The translations under genes were made by a program, and so were the position numbers. This document shows, piece by piece, positions 41,567 through 51,186 of a stretch of DNA of 64,000 nucleotides. The stretch's first letter is position 1, and the number at the start of each line of letters is the position of its first letter. Source of the stretch: Rhodococcus sp. 1163 (GTDB taxonomy: Bacteria > Actinomycetota > Actinomycetes > Mycobacteriales > Mycobacteriaceae); the NCBI RefSeq assembly GCF_002091985.1, contig NZ_MKKX01000035.1, positions 173,638 through 237,637 of the forward strand, written 5' to 3'. The notes under the pieces were generated by a model. It was not told the DNA's origin and did not search any database. It saw only the letters and a program-made list of their open reading frames with translations.

Positions 41567-42484
41567 TCACACGATGGACTCAGCCAGCGGTTTGATGATT
41601 CCAGGCAGCTGGGTCTTCGCGATCTCGGAGTGTTTGTGACCCCAGTAGCTAGGGCGGGTATACGTTCGTGCAACCCAGCTGAGATCGTCGACAGTGAGTC
41701 CTCCGTAGCCGTATTCGATCTGCAAGCCGGAGGGACTGCCGATGTAGACGGACGTCATCAGGTCATTGGTATGGCGACCGAGGGATTGCATGATTTCAAC
41801 ATCATGACTGTCCAGCAAGTCGATCAGCCGACCGAGATCGTCCATGTGCTCGACCTCGAGCATGAGGTGATTGAAGCCCACGTGGCCAGGGAATTCGGAC
41901 AAAGCAAGGGAGTGGTGGCGCCCGTTGATGTGGTAAAAGCGCACATTGAAGTGCTTGGTAGTAATGCGATCGGACAGACGAAATCCGAGGACGTCGACAT
42001 AGAACTCGTTGGCCTTCTCGATGTTGGGGACCTGGAAGACGATGTGGCCGAGCCCCTGGTCGCCAGTGACGAATCCGCCCCTCATGGTGCGCCCAGTCGA
42101 GAAGGATAGTGGCGTCGCTGCTTTTCCCCAGCTCAGTTCGTGGCGGGTCCCCCACGGATCCTCGAACCACGCCAGTTCCGCGACCTCGCGTTCACGTAAC
42201 AACTGCTGATCACCCCAGTGCACTGTCACACCCTGGGATCGGAGATGTGCCGCGAAGGTGTGGAGATCGGTCTCGTTGGCGACACCCCAACCGGCATAGA
42301 GGAATTCGTCCTCGCATGCTGGATGGACGGCAATGCGATAGTTGACATCGTCGATGGCCAGACGGACAGCTCCGTCGGGCCCGTCCTGGGCAAGCATCGC
42401 CCCGAGGACTTGGGTGCCGTAGTTTCGCCATTCTTCGGCGCGCGGCGAGCCAATACCGATGTACGACAGTTCTTGAATCATCAT
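41567..42484 (-). CDS. Extradiol ring-cleavage dioxygenase (BphC-like, VOC fold)
   Basis: The 305-residue protein has two vicinal-oxygen-chelate halves. The C-terminal half carries the Fe(II) ligands of type I extradiol dioxygenases: His in GLGHIVFQV, His in GFNHLMLEV and Glu in LQIEYGYGG, with the family motif RHTNDLMTSVYIGSPSG. It would open a catechol-type ring next to the hydroxyls; biphenyl-, steroid- and other aromatic-derived diols are all possible. ATG 42484 follows AAAAGGAGAGC. No other ring-degradation genes lie nearby. It is divergent from a MarR gene that may control it. Confidence 0.88.
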   Translation of the reverse strand: MMIQELSYIGIGSPRAEEWRNYGTQVLGAMLAQDGPDGAVRLAIDDVNYRIAVHPACEDEFLYAGWGVANETDLHTFAAHLRSQGVTVHWGDQQLLREREVAELAWFEDPWGTRHELSWGKAATPLSFSTGRTMRGGFVTGDQGLGHIVFQVPNIEKANEFYVDVLGFRLSDRITTKHFNVRFYHINGRHHSLALSEFPGHVGFNHLMLEVEHMDDLGRLIDLLDSHDVEIMQSLGRHTNDLMTSVYIGSPSGLQIEYGYGGLTVDDLSWVARTYTRPSYWGHKHSEIAKTQLPGIIKPLAESIV

Positions 42485-42813
42485 GCTCTCCTTTTGGGTG
42501 GGACGATCGGGCGGGTTGATCGAAAGGTTCTTTCGCCAACCTCCATGCCGACCTGACCGAAGCTACACGTATGACCCAATCATTGGCAATGCCATGTATC
42601 GGAATCGACTCGTTCGAGATACGACATGGCTAGTTCTGTCTGAAGCGCTCGACAGCCGACCCCGACGGGTGACCCGTGGTAATCATGAACACCCACTCGC
42701 GGGCCGCAATCGGGATCTGCACCAGTGATGTGTCGGCCGGTCGGCCATTGATACCAACCAACATTTCGCTATCGTTGGCTACGTCAAATATTAGGGCAAC
42801 CTATAATTGGGTG
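42485..42813. promoter_or_regulatory. Dioxygenase-MarR divergent promoter region
   Basis: TATAAT at 42802-42807 is a near-ideal -10 for the MarR gene. It is embedded in ATTAGG-GCAA-CCTATAAT, a candidate MarR operator. A TGGCA-A-TGCCA repeat lies at 42584-42594 on the dioxygenase side. No gene was seen in the gap. Confidence 0.6.
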
Positions 42814-43254
42814 ATGAGTACGCCAGAGCAATCTCCCCGTCTGTCACGACGGCCAGGATTTGTGTTCATTCGTGCTGCTCTGCGGATCAGGCAGATATAT
42901 GCAGAAGCCCTCGCCGGAGTAGGGCTTCTGCCTAACCAGCACGCAATCTTGAGCACACTCGAGGAACTCGGGTCGTGCCATCAGAAAGAACTCGCGGAGC
43001 GCGTTGTCGTCGACCAAGGAGATATAGTCGCTTACCTAGACGGGCTACAAACCGCTGGACAAGTCGTCCGCGAACGTGATCCGAAGGACAGACGGCGTCA
43101 AATCGTCACAATTACAGATCTCGGTCGAGAAGTTCTTGCTGAAAGTGACCGAATCCTCGATCAAGTCGAAGCCGACACGTTCTCGGTGCTGAGCGAGAAG
43201 GATCGGGTCCACCTCGACCGAATCGCTACAAGCCTCACAAAGCAGCGGCTTTAA
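42814..43254 (+). CDS. MarR-family transcriptional regulator
   Basis: This 146-residue protein has the MarR winged helix-turn-helix (ILSTLEELGSCHQKELAERV) and wing (VRERDPKDRRRQIVTITDLG). ATG 42814 lies six bases after TATAAT, so the mRNA is probably leaderless; upstream in-frame codons are not family-like. The divergent extradiol dioxygenase gene is the likely target, with an aromatic compound as a plausible ligand (inference). Confidence 0.88.
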   Translation: MSTPEQSPRLSRRPGFVFIRAALRIRQIYAEALAGVGLLPNQHAILSTLEELGSCHQKELAERVVVDQGDIVAYLDGLQTAGQVVRERDPKDRRRQIVTITDLGREVLAESDRILDQVEADTFSVLSEKDRVHLDRIATSLTKQRL

Positions 43255-43425
43255 CTATCGAATAGTGAGTGACCCACTGCGTCAGCGTGTCTGTCGCTCT
43301 ACCGCGATTCCGCACTATCTCTACCCGGGCCTCTACCCGGGCGATGTCGCGAACACAGCGCGGCGCTGCGGACAATCCAAGACAAGCGACGCGTTCAGGG
43401 CGACAAGCGACGTCGAGGCTGGGAG

Positions 43426-44607
43426 TCAGAGTTTGGTTGTCGAGCTTCTGTTTCCACCGTCGAGTTTGGCCCGGTACATCATCGAGTCCGCGATCCGGCC
43501 GGCCTTGTTGATGACGGAGGGGCCGTCGACCCACAGGCTCGAGGGCGAGGCGAGGACGCACGCGCCGACGCTGACAGTGATGGGGATGGGGTCGCTGGAA
43601 TTGTTCAAAGTGTTCACGACGTCGTCGATCCGTTCGTGAACCATGGCGTCCGGTGCGGCGAAGACGGCAATGAATTCTTCGCCACCGGTGCGCGCTACGA
43701 CGCCGTCTTCCTGAAACAGCATCGACAGGCGGTCGGCGACGCGGACGATCACGGCGTCACCGCTGTCATGCCCGTAGTAGTCGTTGACGACTTTGAATCG
43801 ATCGATATCGACCACGAGGACCGTCAGGCTGAACCCGCGACCGTGACCTCGATGCCACAGTGCTTCGGCTGCATCGTCGAGTCCGCGACGGTTGAGCAGG
43901 TTGGTCAAGGGGTCGAGCAGTGAGCGTCGAGCATCACGACCGATGGCGGTCCATGCGATGTGAGCGAGGAGCGGCACCACGGCGGTGGCTGCGAAAATTA
44001 CCAACGACGTAGCCAGGACGGTAGGGGCGTCCTCGTCGCCGCCGAGAAGGTTGCGCACCGTCATGGCTGCGATGAAGCTGCAGCACAGTGCCAGATGAGC
44101 CAGCATCCATTTCTGGCTGACGAAAAAGATGCACAGGCCACCGGTCAATGCGAAGAGACTGCTTCCGACGAGCGCACCGAACGGTGAGTAGAGCATCAGC
44201 ACCGAGGCGGTTCCGGCATCACCGAAGATGGCATACGCAATGAAGTCCCGCTTGACGGGCAGAGGACCGAAGAACCAACGTAGTGCGACGGCTACCTGCA
44301 TGAGCAGCACAATCGAGATCCACGCTTGTGCGCCGAATCCGTGCGGGCCACGCGAACTGAACAGCATCAGAATAGATGCGACTGCGTAAAGCGTTGTTGC
44401 CGAACCGAAGACGTATTGCAGCGGCTGGTGGAGGCCACGTATGGATCTGTGCCTGCTCGTCCACTCGTAATCGAAGGGCTGGGTGTACCAATCGATCAGT
44501 GCGGCCCGGGCGCTGCGTATGGCCGGTCGGCGGTGACTGGTCGGTCGACTCGTTTCCGACTGTCGACCGCTGAACGGCGGTGTCGTGTCGTTCGTTCCGG
44601 CCTCCAT
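43426..44607 (-). CDS. Membrane-bound diguanylate cyclase (GGDEF)
   Basis: The 393-residue protein has an N-terminal domain with about six membrane helices and a C-terminal GGDEF domain with an intact GGEEF active site (VARTGGEEFIAVF) and DPLTNLLNRRGLDDA start. It would make cyclic di-GMP from two GTP. The usual inhibitory RxxD site is replaced by FQED, so product inhibition may be absent. ATG 44607 is preferred; the longer frame to 44826 overlaps the neighbouring gene in arginine-rich sequence. Confidence 0.88.
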   Translation of the reverse strand: MEAGTNDTTPPFSGRQSETSRPTSHRRPAIRSARAALIDWYTQPFDYEWTSRHRSIRGLHQPLQYVFGSATTLYAVASILMLFSSRGPHGFGAQAWISIVLLMQVAVALRWFFGPLPVKRDFIAYAIFGDAGTASVLMLYSPFGALVGSSLFALTGGLCIFFVSQKWMLAHLALCCSFIAAMTVRNLLGGDEDAPTVLATSLVIFAATAVVPLLAHIAWTAIGRDARRSLLDPLTNLLNRRGLDDAAEALWHRGHGRGFSLTVLVVDIDRFKVVNDYYGHDSGDAVIVRVADRLSMLFQEDGVVARTGGEEFIAVFAAPDAMVHERIDDVVNTLNNSSDPIPITVSVGACVLASPSSLWVDGPSVINKAGRIADSMMYRAKLDGGNRSSTTKL

Positions 44608-44666
44608 CCCTAACCCAACCAGTTCGAGATTAGCCGACGAAACCGGCTTTCGGTCTGCTTCGGCGA

Positions 44667-45650
44667 TCAGCGCCCCGAGGCGAGCGTGTTGAGGACTCCG
44701 ACGATCTCTTCGGCACGGTCGCTCGTGATGGTCAGACGCTGGCCGTTGGCGAAGGTGATGAACGCGGCGGGCCCCTTCTGAACCGCGACGGCGTAGTTTC
44801 CTCGGCCCTTGACGCGTAGACCCCATCCGCCGAAGTCACCGAACGGATCGACCTCGCGAATGGACGCCCCGGTCACTTCGTCGATCGAGTAGTCGAAGGC
44901 GGCCATGCCGAAACTCCGCACGCCGATCCCTGACTCGTCGACGACCAACTGGTACCGCATCAGAGACAACGGAAGTATCGAGACCGGCACGAATATGGCA
45001 ATCGGCCACCAGGAGTTCGATACCCAGCAGGTGAATGCGGCGGCTGCGCCGAGAATGACGAACAGGACGATCACGGCGACCGGACCTGCACCGAGGCGTT
45101 GGACGATCGGACCGTCGAAGTCGGCTCTCGGGAGGCTTGCCGGCGGCGGTGACGTCGCGGGCGTGCGTTCACGGTAATCGCGTAGGAGCGAGGCTCCCAG
45201 AATTCCCACCGCGAACCCGACCAGGGTCCCCAGGCCCAATGCCCAACTGGGCACCTCGGCATCCTCGACCGTGCTGACGTCGAGCTGCCCGGACAGAATG
45301 GCCAGCTGCAGAACTGTGATGAGTCCGACGACCGTCGAGCCGATCATCAGCATCGTGCGTCGCATGATCAGGAGCGCGTGGGCCAGTGCTGCGACGGCGC
45401 TACATCCGCCGCCGACCAGCACGATGACGATTGCGAGGGTCCAGGCGCTGGTGGTAGGGCTGGTGAAGGCGTCGGGCTCGGTACCGCTCCAGTGCGTCGC
45501 GATCTGCTGCGGGAGCCGCGACTTCCATAGGTACGCCGCTACGACGCCGAGTCCGGCGGCGAGTATCGGGACCAGTACGCCGAAGACGACTCCGGCGGGA
45601 TCGAATGTCCGTACTTTGTCTGTTCGGGCATCCTGCGTTCGTGATGTCAT
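44667..45650 (-). CDS. DUF1648-type membrane protein
   Basis: The 327-residue protein opens with a DUF1648-like segment ([20 protein letters not shown]) between the first two of about six membrane helices and ends in a PH-like soluble domain ([37 protein letters not shown]). The family is linked to SdpI-type immunity and transport proteins, and the SdpI gene lies seven bases upstream on the same strand. Function is unknown. Confidence 0.75.
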   Translation of the reverse strand: MTSRTQDARTDKVRTFDPAGVVFGVLVPILAAGLGVVAAYLWKSRLPQQIATHWSGTEPDAFTSPTTSAWTLAIVIVLVGGGCSAVAALAHALLIMRRTMLMIGSTVVGLITVLQLAILSGQLDVSTVEDAEVPSWALGLGTLVGFAVGILGASLLRDYRERTPATSPPPASLPRADFDGPIVQRLGAGPVAVIVLFVILGAAAAFTCWVSNSWWPIAIFVPVSILPLSLMRYQLVVDESGIGVRSFGMAAFDYSIDEVTGASIREVDPFGDFGGWGLRVKGRGNYAVAVQKGPAAFITFANGQRLTITSDRAEEIVGVLNTLASGR

Positions 45651-45657
45651 CTCGCGC

Positions 45658-46071
45658 TCAGCTCGGTTGGCACGCGTCTTTCAGGGTGCACGAGATGCAC
45701 GAATGTCCGCAGCCGTCTTCGGCGACAGGGACGGGCGCGGCGGCAGCGGCCCGCGCTCCGATGGAACCACCGATACCTGCTGTGACGAATGCTGCGAGCA
45801 CGCACGCGACGACGGCGACGACGGCAAATGCGCCACTGAGCATCAGGCTGGCAGCGCCGCCGATGAGCAGGAGAAGCGCTGCTGCGGCGTTGGTCGGTCC
45901 GGCGACACGGTTGGCCATGACGAACGTCTCGTCGTCGCGCATCGACTCGGGGGTACGCACACCGGCCCAACGATTGCGCGGCAACCGGCCCAGAAGACTG
46001 GCGGTGGCGACTGCGCCGACGACGAGAGCGAGCACGAACATCACTACGGACACGATGAGCACAGTGGCCAC
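45658..46071 (-). CDS. SdpI-family membrane protein with cysteine-rich tail
   Basis: This 137-residue protein has an SdpI-like core ([29 protein letters not shown]) and about three hydrophobic segments. GTG 46071 follows GGAG. SdpI of Bacillus gives immunity to a peptide toxin, but whether that applies here is unknown. The C-terminal tail carries four cysteines and a histidine ([14 protein letters not shown]), a possible metal- or redox-active motif not normally described for SdpI. It is co-directional with the DUF1648 gene and divergent from leuS. Confidence 0.78.
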   Translation of the reverse strand: MATVLIVSVVMFVLALVVGAVATASLLGRLPRNRWAGVRTPESMRDDETFVMANRVAGPTNAAAALLLLIGGAASLMLSGAFAVVAVVACVLAAFVTAGIGGSIGARAAAAAPVPVAEDGCGHSCISCTLKDACQPS

Positions 46072-46131
46072 GATACGTCTCCACGAGGCCGAAGTACCAG
46101 TCGGCCCAGCTCACGCCTTAGGCTGGTAGGT

Positions 46132-48966
46132 GTGACCGATCCAGTTGATACGCCCTCCGAGACCGCACCCGAGTACCGCTACACCGCGGATGTGGCCGGG
46201 CGTATCGAGCACCAGTGGCAAGACCTGTGGGATGAGCAGGGGATCTTCGACGCCCCCAACCCGGTCGGTGCGCTTGCCGGTGACGTACCGAAAGACAAGC
46301 TGTTCGTCCAGGACATGTTCCCGTACCCATCGGGCAGTGGGCTGCATGTCGGTCACCCACTCGGCTACATCGCCACGGATGTGTTCGCGCGGTTCCATCG
46401 GATGCACGGACGCAACGTTCTGCACGCCCTCGGTTACGACGCCTTCGGGTTGCCTGCCGAGCAGTACGCGGTGCAGACCGGCACGCATCCGCGGTCGACC
46501 ACCGAAGCCAACATCGCGAACATGCGACGCCAACTGCGGCGCCTCGGCCTCGGCCACGACCGTCGCCGCTCGCTCGCGACGACCGACGTCGACTTCTACC
46601 ACTGGACGCAGTGGATCTTCCTGCAGATTTTCAACGCCTGGTACGACGTCGATCAGGCGAAGGCGCGTCCGATTTCCGAGCTCGAAGCGTCGTTCGCCGA
46701 CGGTTCACGCTCGTTGGACGACGGTCGAGACTGGTCCTCGCTGTCGGCGACCGAACGGGCAGGCGTTCTCGATTCGTACCGTCTGGTCTACGAGTCCAAC
46801 TCGATGGTCAACTGGTGCCCCGGTCTCGGTACGGTGCTGGCCAACGAAGAGGTCACCGCCGACGGCCGAAGTGACCGCGGTAACTTCCCTGTCTTCCGTA
46901 AGAACCTGCGCCAGTGGATGATGCGCATCACCGCGTACTCGGATCGACTGATCGACGACCTCGAGTACCTGGATTGGCCCGAGAAGGTCAAGACGATGCA
47001 GCGCAACTGGATTGGACGTTCACGCGGAGCCCAGGTGGCATTCGGCACACCGGTCGGTGACGTCGAGGTGTTCACAACGCGTCCGGACACGCTGTTCGGT
47101 GCCAGCTACGTGGTGCTCGCGCCCGAACATGAACTGGTCGACGGTTTGACCGCCGCGCAGTGGCCCGCCGACCTCCCGACCTCGTGGACTGGCGGCGCCG
47201 GCACCCCGGCCGAGGCAGTTGCGTCCTACCGTGCCGCCATCGCCGCGAAGTCCGACCTGGAGCGCCAGGAGAACAAGCAGAAGACCGGTGTGTTCACCGG
47301 CTCCTACGCGGTCAACCCTGTTGACGGTCAGCAGGTTCCGGTGTTCATCGCCGACTACGTGCTCACCGGTTACGGCACCGGCGCAATCATGGCCGTTCCC
47401 GGTCACGATCAGCGGGACTGGGATTTCGCCACCGCGTTCGACCTGCCGATTCGTGAGGTCATTTCGGGTGGGGACGTCACCGAAGCTGCCTACACCGGCG
47501 AGGGTCCGCTGGTGAACTCCGAGTATCTCGACGGCCTCCCGGTCGACGAAGCCAAGGCCACCGTGATCGCCCGTCTGGAAGAAGAAGGCAAGGGCCGCGG
47601 CACTATTCAGTACAAGCTCCGTGACTGGCTCTTCGCCCGCCAGCGTTACTGGGGCGAGCCGTTCCCGATCGTCTACGACTCGAGCGGCAATGCGCACGCG
47701 CTACCGGAATCTGCACTGCCGGTTGAGCTTCCGGAGGTCGAGGACTACGCCCCCGTCTCGTTCGATCCGAACGATGCGGACTCCGAACCGTCGCCGCCGC
47801 TGGCCAAGGCCACCGACTGGGTCGAGATAGAACTCGATCTCGGTGACGGCCTGCAGACCTACAGCCGCGACACCAATGTCATGCCGCAGTGGGCAGGAAG
47901 CTCGTGGTATCAGCTCCGCTACATCGATCCGACGAACTCCGAGACCTTCGCCGACCCCGAGAACGAAAAGTACTGGGTAGGACCGCGTCCGGAGATCCAC
48001 GGACCCAACGATCCGGGCGGTGTGGATCTCTACGTCGGTGGCGTCGAGCATGCGGTGCTGCATCTGCTGTACTCGCGCTTCTGGCACAAGGTCCTCTTCG
48101 ACCTCGGTCATGTCAGTTCGAGCGAGCCGTATCGCCGCCTGTTCAACCAGGGCTACATCCAGGCATACGCATTCACCGACGCGCGCGGAGTCTACGTGCC
48201 CGCAGAAGAGGTGGAAGAGCGCGACGGCGGCTGGTTCTACCAGGGCGAACCCGTCAACCGTGAGTACGGGAAGATGGGCAAGAGCCTGAAGAACTCCGTC
48301 TCCCCCGACGACATCTTCGCCGAATACGGCGCCGACACCCTGCGTGTCTACGAGATGTCGATGGGCCCGCTGGATACATCACGGCCGTGGGCGACGAAGG
48401 ACGTCGTCGGTGCGCAGCGATTCCTCCAGCGCGTCTGGCGACTGGTCCTCGACGAGGAAACCGGTGCTGTCCGCGTCACCGACGAGAAGCCGAGCGAGGA
48501 CACCCTGCGCGTCCTCAACCGGGTGATCGAGGGTGTGGAGGCCGATTACATTGCGCTGCGCGACAATACGGCCGGGGCGAAGCTCATCGAGCTGACCAAC
48601 CACCTGACCAAGGCGTATCCGGCCGGCGCACCACGCGGAGTGGTCGAGCCGTTGGTGCTGATGCTCGCCCCGATGGCACCGCACTTGTCCGAGGAGCTGT
48701 GGAAGCAGCTCGGGCACGATCGTTCTCTCGCGCATGGTCCGTTCCCGCGGGTGGAGAAGAAGTGGCTCGTCGCCGACACTGTCGACTATCCGATCCAGGT
48801 CAACGGCAAGGTGCGTAGCCGCATCAGCGTGCCCGCCGATTCCACCAACTCCGACGTCGAGAAGGCTGCCCTCGCGGACGAGAAGATTCTCGCGATCCTC
48901 GAGGGCAAAGCTCCGACCAAGGTCATCGTCATCCCGGGCCGGATGGTCAATATCGTCCTGAAGTAG
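46132..48966 (+). CDS. leuS: Leucyl-tRNA synthetase
   Basis: LeuRS charges tRNA-Leu. The 944-residue protein has HVGHPLGY (HIGH motif) near residue 73, the CP1 editing domain with [12 protein letters not shown], the [11 protein letters not shown] segment, and KMGKS (KMSKS motif) near 713. The frame extends to 45271, but the start is GTG 46132, because TAGGCT at 46119-46124 lies seven bases before it as in leaderless transcripts and the family sequence begins there. The synteny with yqgE matches Rv0038-Rv0041. Confidence 0.97.
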   Translation: MTDPVDTPSETAPEYRYTADVAGRIEHQWQDLWDEQGIFDAPNPVGALAGDVPKDKLFVQDMFPYPSGSGLHVGHPLGYIATDVFARFHRMHGRNVLHALGYDAFGLPAEQYAVQTGTHPRSTTEANIANMRRQLRRLGLGHDRRRSLATTDVDFYHWTQWIFLQIFNAWYDVDQAKARPISELEASFADGSRSLDDGRDWSSLSATERAGVLDSYRLVYESNSMVNWCPGLGTVLANEEVTADGRSDRGNFPVFRKNLRQWMMRITAYSDRLIDDLEYLDWPEKVKTMQRNWIGRSRGAQVAFGTPVGDVEVFTTRPDTLFGASYVVLAPEHELVDGLTAAQWPADLPTSWTGGAGTPAEAVASYRAAIAAKSDLERQENKQKTGVFTGSYAVNPVDGQQVPVFIADYVLTGYGTGAIMAVPGHDQRDWDFATAFDLPIREVISGGDVTEAAYTGEGPLVNSEYLDGLPVDEAKATVIARLEEEGKGRGTIQYKLRDWLFARQRYWGEPFPIVYDSSGNAHALPESALPVELPEVEDYAPVSFDPNDADSEPSPPLAKATDWVEIELDLGDGLQTYSRDTNVMPQWAGSSWYQLRYIDPTNSETFADPENEKYWVGPRPEIHGPNDPGGVDLYVGGVEHAVLHLLYSRFWHKVLFDLGHVSSSEPYRRLFNQGYIQAYAFTDARGVYVPAEEVEERDGGWFYQGEPVNREYGKMGKSLKNSVSPDDIFAEYGADTLRVYEMSMGPLDTSRPWATKDVVGAQRFLQRVWRLVLDEETGAVRVTDEKPSEDTLRVLNRVIEGVEADYIALRDNTAGAKLIELTNHLTKAYPAGAPRGVVEPLVLMLAPMAPHLSEELWKQLGHDRSLAHGPFPRVEKKWLVADTVDYPIQVNGKVRSRISVPADSTNSDVEKAALADEKILAILEGKAPTKVIVIPGRMVNIVLK

Positions 48967-49018
48967 GTCCGCGACCGGTACCTTCCCAGGTGAAGGCCGA
49001 GGGTAACAGGGGGCGGCG

Positions 49019-49441
49019 GTGGGTCTCGCGCGCGATATTCAACTGGTGGTGCCCATTTTTTGGCTGGGTATGGTGGTCGCGATTTCGTTCGTCGAAGCAC
49101 CGCTCGAGTTCAGAGCACCAGGGGTGACATTGGCGATCGGTCTCGGTATCGGCCGCAAGGTGTTCGCGGCGTTGAATGTCTTCGAGGTCTTACTCGCCGT
49201 CGTCCTGTCGATCGCGTGGCTCTACGCGGACGTCGACGGTTGGCTTCTACTCGTGCTCGTCTCGACGATCCTTGTCGTCCAGGTCGTCGTGGTTCGTCCG
49301 CCGCTGACCAAGAGGTCGAATCGGGTTCTCGCAGGCGAGGATGTGCCGCGCTCGAAGACTCACTTGATCTACATCGTCCTCGAGGTAGCCAAAGTTCTTC
49401 TGCTCATTGCACTGACGGTCGATCTTGTGAGGCAGATCTAG
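49019..49441 (+). CDS. Small four-helix membrane protein
   Basis: This 140-residue hydrophobic protein starts with GTG after AACAGGGGGCGG. Four membrane spans can be seen, beginning IQLVVPIFWLGMVVAISFVE and ending in VAKVLLLIALTVDLV. A conserved-looking EAPLEFRAPG follows the first helix. No function is assigned. It lies 52 bases after leuS and may be read through from it. Confidence 0.65.
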   Translation: MGLARDIQLVVPIFWLGMVVAISFVEAPLEFRAPGVTLAIGLGIGRKVFAALNVFEVLLAVVLSIAWLYADVDGWLLLVLVSTILVVQVVVVRPPLTKRSNRVLAGEDVPRSKTHLIYIVLEVAKVLLLIALTVDLVRQI

Positions 49442-49462
49442 TTTCTTACTCCGGGGTCTCCC

Positions 49463-49505
49463 CGTCATCGGCGTCGGGAACTAAGTGACACCGACGCCGA
49501 TGACG
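49463..49505. terminator. Bidirectional hairpin terminator
   Basis: A perfect 15-bp stem (49463-49477 with 49491-49505) and a 13-base loop lie between two converging genes. Only a short T-containing tail (TGATTT) follows on the plus strand. Confidence 0.75.
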
Positions 49506-49583
49506 TGATTTCGGGTGCGGTCGGAATTTGCTTATTCACCTGAAATGAATGGAAATTCGGTGCGACCGGCTTTATCTGCTGTT

Positions 49584-49703
49584 TCAGCGCTTACGCTTGG
49601 TCAGCAATTCCGTTGACTCTCTGCTCTTTTCGCGCTTCTCTGCGCGACGCTCTTTGATGCTCTGCGCGGGTTTTCGAAGATTTCGTCCCGTTTTCTCAGC
49701 CAT
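49584..49703 (-). CDS. Very basic 39-residue protein
   Basis: ATG 49703 follows a strong AAGGGAG at standard spacing. The product, MAEKTGRNLRKPAQS to LLTKRKR, is lysine/arginine-rich and probably alpha-helical. Small conserved proteins of this kind are common in Actinobacteria, but no function is known. Nucleic-acid binding is possible from charge alone. Confidence 0.65.
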   Translation of the reverse strand: MAEKTGRNLRKPAQSIKERRAEKREKSRESTELLTKRKR

Positions 49704-49804
49704 TGACGCTCCCTTTTCGAAGTGGCAATCACGATCTGACACCGACCATACCCATAAAATAAAATAAAGCCAGTCGCGAGAGTGTTTCGAATTGATAAAA
49801 CCAA

Positions 49805-50143
49805 TTACGGCGCAGGGATTTTCGCAACGGTAAGCAATATCGTCGAGGTTTCGATCGCCTCGAGCGCATGACTCGAGTTCGGCACGATGATCAAATCTCC
49901 GGTCGATCCTTCCCAGGCGTCCTCGCCTGCGGTGAGGCGGACCCGGCCGTGCAGAACGTGGACCGTCGCCTCTCCTGGATTGTTGTGCTCGGCGAGTGTC
50001 TGACCGGCGACGAGCGCGATCACCGTTTGCCGGAGGACGTGCTCGTGGCCCCCGAACACGGTGTGAGCAGCGCGACCACTCGAGGCCCGCTCCGCGCTTG
50101 CGACCTGTTCGCGGGCCAATGCCGTCAAGGACATCTTCTTCAT
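49805..50143 (-). CDS. Cupin-domain protein
   Basis: The 112-residue single-domain cupin begins at ATG 50143 after GAAGGAG. Metal-site residues are visible (LAEHNNPGEATVHVLHGRV; then IVPNSSHALEA). The family is diverse, covering small dioxygenases, isomerases and sensors, so no substrate is proposed. It is divergent from an AraC regulator that may control it. Confidence 0.82.
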   Translation of the reverse strand: MKKMSLTALAREQVASAERASSGRAAHTVFGGHEHVLRQTVIALVAGQTLAEHNNPGEATVHVLHGRVRLTAGEDAWEGSTGDLIIVPNSSHALEAIETSTILLTVAKIPAP

Positions 50144-50204
50144 ATCTTTCTCCTTCGTCGAGTGGTATCTCCCGGTTGAGGTTATCGCCGGCCATGGCAT
50201 CCTC

Positions 50205-50987
50205 GTGAGCGTGACGACGATGGACACACGCACGCTCCCGATCTACGCGGCCGGTGAGATCGCGATGCCGTATGTCATCGACGGTTGGGACGAGGTAATC
50301 ACAACCGACACCTGGTTCGAGGAGCATTCGCATCCCACTCACGAGCTGCTGTGGAACGAGTGGGGCGCATCCACCGCGACTATCGGCTCCCGCATCTGGA
50401 CCATCACCACGACGGTGGGCCTGTGGATTCCGGCGGGGCTGCTGCATTCCGGGTGGTTTCCATCCGGAACTCGGATGCGTACGGCCCAATTTCGAGTGCA
50501 GGATGCACCGGCGATCGCACCCGATCCCGTCGGCGTCGATATCACCCCGATGCTTCGGTTGCTGCTCGATCGTCTCAATACCGAGCCGCTGTCGGATTCC
50601 TCGCGTGTCACGACGGAGGCGATGGTGCTCGATGTTCTCGCCCCCACAGCCCGGGAACTGCTCATCCGCATACCGGAGTCCGAGCTGCTGGCACCGATCG
50701 TGAGCACTGTTCGAGATCGCCCCGACGATTCGACGACGCTCGAGCAGTGGGCCCTTCGACTGAACGTGAGCACTCGAACCATCACACGCGTTTTTCACGC
50801 CGAGACCGGCTCGAGCTTCAGGGAGTGGGTCGCGGGTGTCCGGACCCAGCACGCGATGTCCATGCTGGCTCGAGGCGATGCGATCGAGGAAATAGCCGTC
50901 GCGGTGGGCTTCCGGTCCGTGAGCGCGTTCGGTGCGTCCTTCCGGAGAGTCAGCGGTATGAGCCCTGGACAGTTTCGAGCCCAGTGA
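50205..50987 (+). CDS. AraC-family transcriptional regulator
   Basis: The 260-residue protein has an N-terminal cupin-like sensing domain (EEHSHPTHELLWNEWG) and a C-terminal double helix-turn-helix (LNVSTRTITRVFHAETGSSF; IEEIAVAVGFRSVSAFGASF; RRVSGMSPGQFR). GTG 50205 is used, with GTG 50211 also possible. The divergent cupin gene and the downstream iron-uptake operon are the nearest possible targets. Confidence 0.87.
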   Translation: MSVTTMDTRTLPIYAAGEIAMPYVIDGWDEVITTDTWFEEHSHPTHELLWNEWGASTATIGSRIWTITTTVGLWIPAGLLHSGWFPSGTRMRTAQFRVQDAPAIAPDPVGVDITPMLRLLLDRLNTEPLSDSSRVTTEAMVLDVLAPTARELLIRIPESELLAPIVSTVRDRPDDSTTLEQWALRLNVSTRTITRVFHAETGSSFREWVAGVRTQHAMSMLARGDAIEEIAVAVGFRSVSAFGASFRRVSGMSPGQFRAQ

Positions 50988-51064
50988 TACGGCCACGGTG
51001 TGTCCGTTCGGCTACAACGACTGTCCATTTGGCGCGATTGCGTACTTACTGAGGGTGCACTATC

Positions 51065-51083
51065 TTAGGTGAGGGAATCCTTG
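51065..51083. promoter_or_regulatory. IdeR/DtxR-type iron box
   Basis: TTAGGTGAGGGAATCCTTG matches the IdeR consensus TTAGGTTAGGCTAACCTAA at 13 of 19 positions and lies 104 bases before the siderophore-binding protein start. Iron-dependent repression is the natural reading. Confidence 0.65.
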
Positions 51084-51186
51084 CTTAGCCGAGTCGCTGC
51101 ATAAGCGCTCGGTGTCCGCAGGTTTCCGAAACCTGCACTGCCGCAGGACTATGCGCGACGCCCTGCGTCAGAACCCGAAGGAACTC

